64,000 nt of DNA. It comes from Phycisphaeraceae bacterium (lineage in GTDB: Bacteria; Planctomycetota; Phycisphaerae; Phycisphaerales; SM1A02). The position numbers were made by a program, and so were the translations under genes. The notes beneath the pieces were generated by a model that saw only the letters and a program-made list of their open reading frames with translations, was not told the DNA's origin and did not search any database. Location: the NCBI GenBank assembly GCA_015709595.1, contig CP054178.1, positions 3,725,205 through 3,789,204 of the forward strand. Direction: 5' to 3'. Numbering within the stretch: the first letter of the stretch is position 1; every line of letters starts with the position of its first letter. Below, piece after piece: positions 60,836 to 64,000 of this stretch.

Positions 60836-62509
60836 ATGGGCATTGGAACCATCCTGCTCGAACGGGGGCTGATCACCGATGAGCAGTTGTCCCATGCCAT
60901 CGCCGAGCAGAAACGCACCGGCGAGCGCCTGGATGGGCTGCTGGTGCGGCTGGGCTACGTCAGCCAGCGCGAAGTGCTCAAGGCCATCGGCCAGCAGTTC
61001 GCCATGCCCATCGTGGATCTGGGCGCCATCGAGGTGAAGGACGAAGTCCTCAAGGCCCTGCCCGCCAAACTGGTCTTCAAGCAGCGCTGCGTGCCCATCG
61101 AGCGGCACAACGGCACTTTGCGCGTGGCCACCTGCGACCCGTTTGAACTGAGCGCGTTCGATGAGCTGCGGCTCCTCACCGGCTTCGGCATCGAACTGGT
61201 GCTGGCGGATGAGCGCGACATCGACAAGTTCATCCGCACGCACTACGGCGTGGCGGGCGACACGCTCGATGCGCTCGCGGGCGACAAGCCCACGGTGGAC
61301 ACCTCCACCCTCACCACCGACGCGGCGGACGAAGTCGAGCAGGCCCAGGAAGCCAGCGTCATCAAGCTGGTGAACGACCTGCTGGTGGAGGCCATCCGCG
61401 AGCGCGCCACCGACGTGCATATCGAGCCCTACGAGGACACGCTGGCCATCCGCTACCGCATCGACGGCGTGCTGCAGCAGGCGGGCGTGCCCCCCACCGT
61501 CAACCGCTTCCGCAACGCCATCGTTTCGCGGCTGAAGATCATGTCCAACATGAACATCGCCGAGAAGCGCAAGCCGCAGGACGGGCGCATCACCCTGCGA
61601 GTGAAGGGCGGCGAGTACGACCTGCGCGTCAGCGTGATCCCCATGCTGTTCGGCGAAGGCGTGGTGCTGCGCATCCTCAACAAGGGCACGGTGCAGTTCT
61701 CGCTCAACGACCTGGGCATGGATGACTCGCTGCTGAAGCGCTGGGATGACCTGATCAACCGGCCCCACGGCATCGTGCTGGTCACCGGCCCCACCGGCTC
61801 GGGCAAGTCCACCACGCTGTACGCTTCGCTCAACCGCATCGTCACCGATGAGGTGAAGGCCATCACGGTGGAAGACCCCGTCGAGTACCACGTCAAGGGC
61901 GTCAACCAGATTCAGGTGAACCACCAGGTGGGGCTGGACTTCGCTGCAGGGCTGCGGTCGATCCTGCGTCACGATCCGGACATCGTGATGATCGGCGAAA
62001 TCCGCGACAAGGAGACGGCGGAGGCGGCCATCCAGGCGTCGCTCACCGGCCACCTGGTCTTCTCCACGCTGCACACCAACGACGCGGCGGGGGCGATCAC
62101 GCGGCTGCTCGACATGGGCGTGGAGCCGTTCCTGGTCTCCAGTTCGGTCGAGGGCATCATGGCCCAGCGGCTGGTGCGGCGGATCTGCCCCTCGTGCGCC
62201 TTGGACATCACGCCCGACCCGGCGGACATTCCGCCGGACTTCGTCCAGCGGTCCGGCGACGTGTTCCGCATGGGCAAGGGCTGCCGCGAGTGCCGCACGA
62301 CGGGGTTCCGCGGGCGCGTGGGCATCTACGAACTGCTGATGATGAACGACGACATCCGCGAGATGGTGATGAAGCGGGTGAACGCGGGGACGATCGCCGA
62401 ACGGGCGCGAAAGGCCGGCGACCTGACGCTGCTGCGCGACGCGGGATTCGAGAAGGTGCGTCAGGGTCTGACGACGCTGACCGAAGTGATCCGCGCGACG
62501 AAGGCGTAG
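60836..62509 (+). CDS. GspE/PilB-type secretion ATPase
   Basis: A 557-residue ATPase that powers type II secretion or type IV pilus assembly. The N-terminal N1E/GspE-N domain starts 'LLERGLITDEQLSHAIAEQK'. Walker A is 'GPTGSGKST' (318-326); the Asp box is near 'TVEDPVEYHVKGVNQIQVN', Walker B is 'IVMIGEIRDKETAE', and the His box is in 'LVFSTLHTNDAAGAITRL'. The tetracysteine zinc site is intact ('CPSC' ... 'CREC'). An AGGAGG Shine-Dalgarno precedes the ATG. It may serve the pseudopilin-like proteins of this organism, but its other components are outside the window. Confidence 0.95.
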   Translation: MGIGTILLERGLITDEQLSHAIAEQKRTGERLDGLLVRLGYVSQREVLKAIGQQFAMPIVDLGAIEVKDEVLKALPAKLVFKQRCVPIERHNGTLRVATCDPFELSAFDELRLLTGFGIELVLADERDIDKFIRTHYGVAGDTLDALAGDKPTVDTSTLTTDAADEVEQAQEASVIKLVNDLLVEAIRERATDVHIEPYEDTLAIRYRIDGVLQQAGVPPTVNRFRNAIVSRLKIMSNMNIAEKRKPQDGRITLRVKGGEYDLRVSVIPMLFGEGVVLRILNKGTVQFSLNDLGMDDSLLKRWDDLINRPHGIVLVTGPTGSGKSTTLYASLNRIVTDEVKAITVEDPVEYHVKGVNQIQVNHQVGLDFAAGLRSILRHDPDIVMIGEIRDKETAEAAIQASLTGHLVFSTLHTNDAAGAITRLLDMGVEPFLVSSSVEGIMAQRLVRRICPSCALDITPDPADIPPDFVQRSGDVFRMGKGCRECRTTGFRGRVGIYELLMMNDDIREMVMKRVNAGTIAERARKAGDLTLLRDAGFEKVRQGLTTLTEVIRATKA

Positions 62510-62574
62510 GCGCGGTTGACGCCGGCATCACCGCGTCCTCGGGCGAGAGAAAGCGTGGAAGCGACTGGTGCTGA

Positions 62575-64000
62575 TTACCAGCCGCGGCGGTCCATCTCCT
62601 CGGCCGCATACTTGCTGGTCATGGTGCCGAAGATCACCGCGTCACGGAGATCCGAGGGCATGAACTCCGCCATGTTGCTCGGCACGCCCAGTTTGATGAG
62701 GGCGTCCTCCTCATCGGATGCGCCGAGCTCCTTGATTCGCTTCTGGAGCGCCTCGCGGGCCTGCTTCCACTCCTCCTCCTTGGCCTGCTTCTTCTTTCGT
62801 TTCTCCTCGTCGCGCTTGGCCGTGATCTCCTTGTTGAGGGCGTCCTTCAGCCGCGCCTGCTTCTCGTTGCCGTGGGTCTGCTCGAACTGCTGGGTGGTGA
62901 GCTTGAGTTTCGTCAGCTCGCCGATCTTGAGGTTGAGCGCCGGACGGCTGTTGAGGGTGCCGGAATCGAGATCGTCCGGCAGGATGTCGCGATTGATCTT
63001 GAGTTTCTTGCGCAGCAGCGCGTTGATCTTCTTCACGTCGCCGCGCGTCTGGTCGTACTCATCCTGCGAGAGACCCTCCTTGCCCTGAAGCTCAACCTTG
63101 GCGGGCCTGTTGGCGGGACCGGCGCCGCGAATGAGCTCCGCGGCGTCCTGGATGGCGTCCGTGAGTTTCTCGAAGTTGTCGGTGTTCTTGTCGATCTCGG
63201 ACTTGATCTTCTCGGTTTCCTTCTCGCTGAGCTTGTCGCCGAACTTCAGCAGCATGCCGGCGAGCCGCTTTCGTTCCTTGTCATACTTCTCCAGCAGCGG
63301 CTTGGCCTTGGCGAGCTTGTCGTGGGCGGCCTTCCAGTCCTTGGGATCGATCGGGTCGCCATCGGCATCGACCAGGGTTTCATCGAGCGTGGCGCCCTGC
63401 CGGCCCAGCTCCATCACCACCTGCCAGGTGAGTTCGGCGCTGGGCTTGTAGTGGCCGCTGGCGTCGTCGATGGTGACGATGCGGCCTTTCTTCGTCTTGA
63501 TGTGCCCCGCGCCGGCCACGGGTTTGCCCGCGAGGGGCGACGAGTGGTGGGTGGTCTTCCGATTGCCTTGCGCGTCGGTCTCGACCTTGGCCTCGAAGGT
63601 GTGAACCTTTCTCGTATCCGGGTCCATGACGAAGCCGTGCTTCCTGTCCGCCAGCTTGTCTCCCTGTGCGTCGCGGAGCTTGCCCTTGGGATCGATGGCG
63701 ACGGCCGAAGCCGCCTTCTCCTGCTCGTTGTAATACTTGGTGGTCGTGGTGGTCCTCTCGCGGATCTCCTCGATGTCCTTGGGCGTGGCCGGACGACGCC
63801 CACCCTTGCCGTCCGGCACGGTGGTGACGTTGTCGGCGCGCCAGCCGACCTTCTTGTCCTCGTCCTTGTATTCTGCCCCCAGCGCCTTGCTCTTCAGCGG
63901 CTTGTCGTCCTCGTCCTCATCGTCTTCCCGCTCCTTCTGCACGATGATGGCCTTGGGCATCACCTGATTCTCACGGGCCACGATCTGCACGCCCTTTTCG
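62575..64000 (-). CDS. C-terminal part of a large polymorphic-toxin-like or effector protein (possibly partial)
   Basis: The frame runs to the window edge; GTG 63990 or ATG 63960 are possible starts, giving about 461-471 residues. The N-terminal visible part is acidic and lysine-rich ('KEREDDEDEDDKPLKS'). The middle has 'GHIKTKKGRIVTIDDASGHY' then 'KPSAELTWQVVMELGRQGAT'; this 'SGHYxP' element recurs, as I recall it, in polymorphic-toxin and eCIS-type effector proteins. Long charged helices follow ('EKYDKERKRLAGMLLKF', 'KRDEEKRKKKQAKEEEWKQA'). The C-terminus ends 'GTMTSKYAAEEMDRRGW'. No catalytic motif is recognised. It is convergent with the GspE-like gene. Confidence 0.6.
   Translation of the reverse strand, partial: EKGVQIVARENQVMPKAIIVQKEREDDEDEDDKPLKSKALGAEYKDEDKKVGWRADNVTTVPDGKGGRRPATPKDIEEIRERTTTTTKYYNEQEKAASAVAIDPKGKLRDAQGDKLADRKHGFVMDPDTRKVHTFEAKVETDAQGNRKTTHHSSPLAGKPVAGAGHIKTKKGRIVTIDDASGHYKPSAELTWQVVMELGRQGATLDETLVDADGDPIDPKDWKAAHDKLAKAKPLLEKYDKERKRLAGMLLKFGDKLSEKETEKIKSEIDKNTDNFEKLTDAIQDAAELIRGAGPANRPAKVELQGKEGLSQDEYDQTRGDVKKINALLRKKLKINRDILPDDLDSGTLNSRPALNLKIGELTKLKLTTQQFEQTHGNEKQARLKDALNKEITAKRDEEKRKKKQAKEEEWKQAREALQKRIKELGASDEEDALIKLGVPSNMAEFMPSDLRDAVIFGTMTSKYAAEEMDRRGW

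Noticed and set aside
60542-62074. A 510-codon minus-strand frame opposite the GspE/PilB gene
   Set aside because: No motif or ribosome site; it mirrors a clearly conserved ATPase.

Overview
The window is a 64 kb stretch of GC-rich (roughly two-thirds G+C) bacterial chromosome. Gene content points to a planctomycete, most likely in the Phycisphaerae. The hints are a Planctomycetes-style prepilin-like protein (34354-35082), a eukaryote/archaea-type single-chain glycyl-tRNA synthetase, and an elongation factor P without the usual tip lysine. Many genes also have a -10-like TANNNT hexamer only 5-8 bases before the start codon and no Shine-Dalgarno sequence. The taxonomic placement is inference; no rRNA gene is present. 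Most of the window is housekeeping and cell-envelope genes in short, often single-gene units on both strands.

Layout: 1-6.6 kb holds the end of a TPR-like gene, a lone rpsR, an arsenic operon (arsR, arsM, acr3), a SEC-C protein, class I fructose-bisphosphatase and a thiolase. 6.6-10.3 kb is a small defence-like island: a MunI/EcoRI-like restriction endonuclease with a Dam-class adenine methylase, and an unrecognised two-gene pair whose second member looks HEPN-like. The restriction gene and the pair lie between two 108-bp direct copies of the methylase 5' end, one in the intact gene and one in a 38-codon remnant. 10.3-14.7 kb has a PhoX-type phosphatase and an Hsp20-Hsp20-HtrA stress operon behind a sigma-54-like promoter set in a perfect palindrome.

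15-32 kb carries an EEP-family protein, a Tat-exported amidase, metH, a lipoprotein-sorting-like protein, tRNA-Val, a YceH-family protein, pdxA, glycyl-tRNA synthetase, tRNA-Ser, an isochorismatase-like hydrolase, a GAF plus degenerate PP2C protein and purB. 32-34.4 kb is an ECF sigma / putative anti-sigma module. 34.3-36.7 kb is a less GC-rich four-gene cluster: a secreted ten-cysteine peptide, a membrane-anchored protein, a MauE/DoxX-like membrane protein and a pseudopilin. 36.8-50 kb has a DppA peptidase, MlaF and MlaD lipid-transport components, a cyclophilin, an ATP-grasp ligase, EF-P, a VTT-domain membrane protein, a DinB-like protein and an MFS transporter. 50-64 kb has HU, replicative helicase DnaB, a second ECF sigma module, a DppC-like permease, an M3 oligopeptidase, an acid-free basic protein, two related lipoproteins, a GspE/PilB ATPase and the end of a large polymorphic-toxin-like protein.

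Short repeats run through the window. Seven-base tandem tracts (each locus with its own heptamer) sit between genes and, in two cases, in frame inside genes (pdxA and the GAF/PP2C gene); both share an identical 17-base segment. Fructose-bisphosphatase has a separate low-complexity in-frame insertion close to its active-site region. A 21-bp (7-codon) array lies before the glycyl-tRNA synthetase gene. The most promising candidate for an undescribed system is the 8.6-10.0 kb gene pair in the restriction-modification island, followed by the cysteine-rich peptide / MauE cluster.
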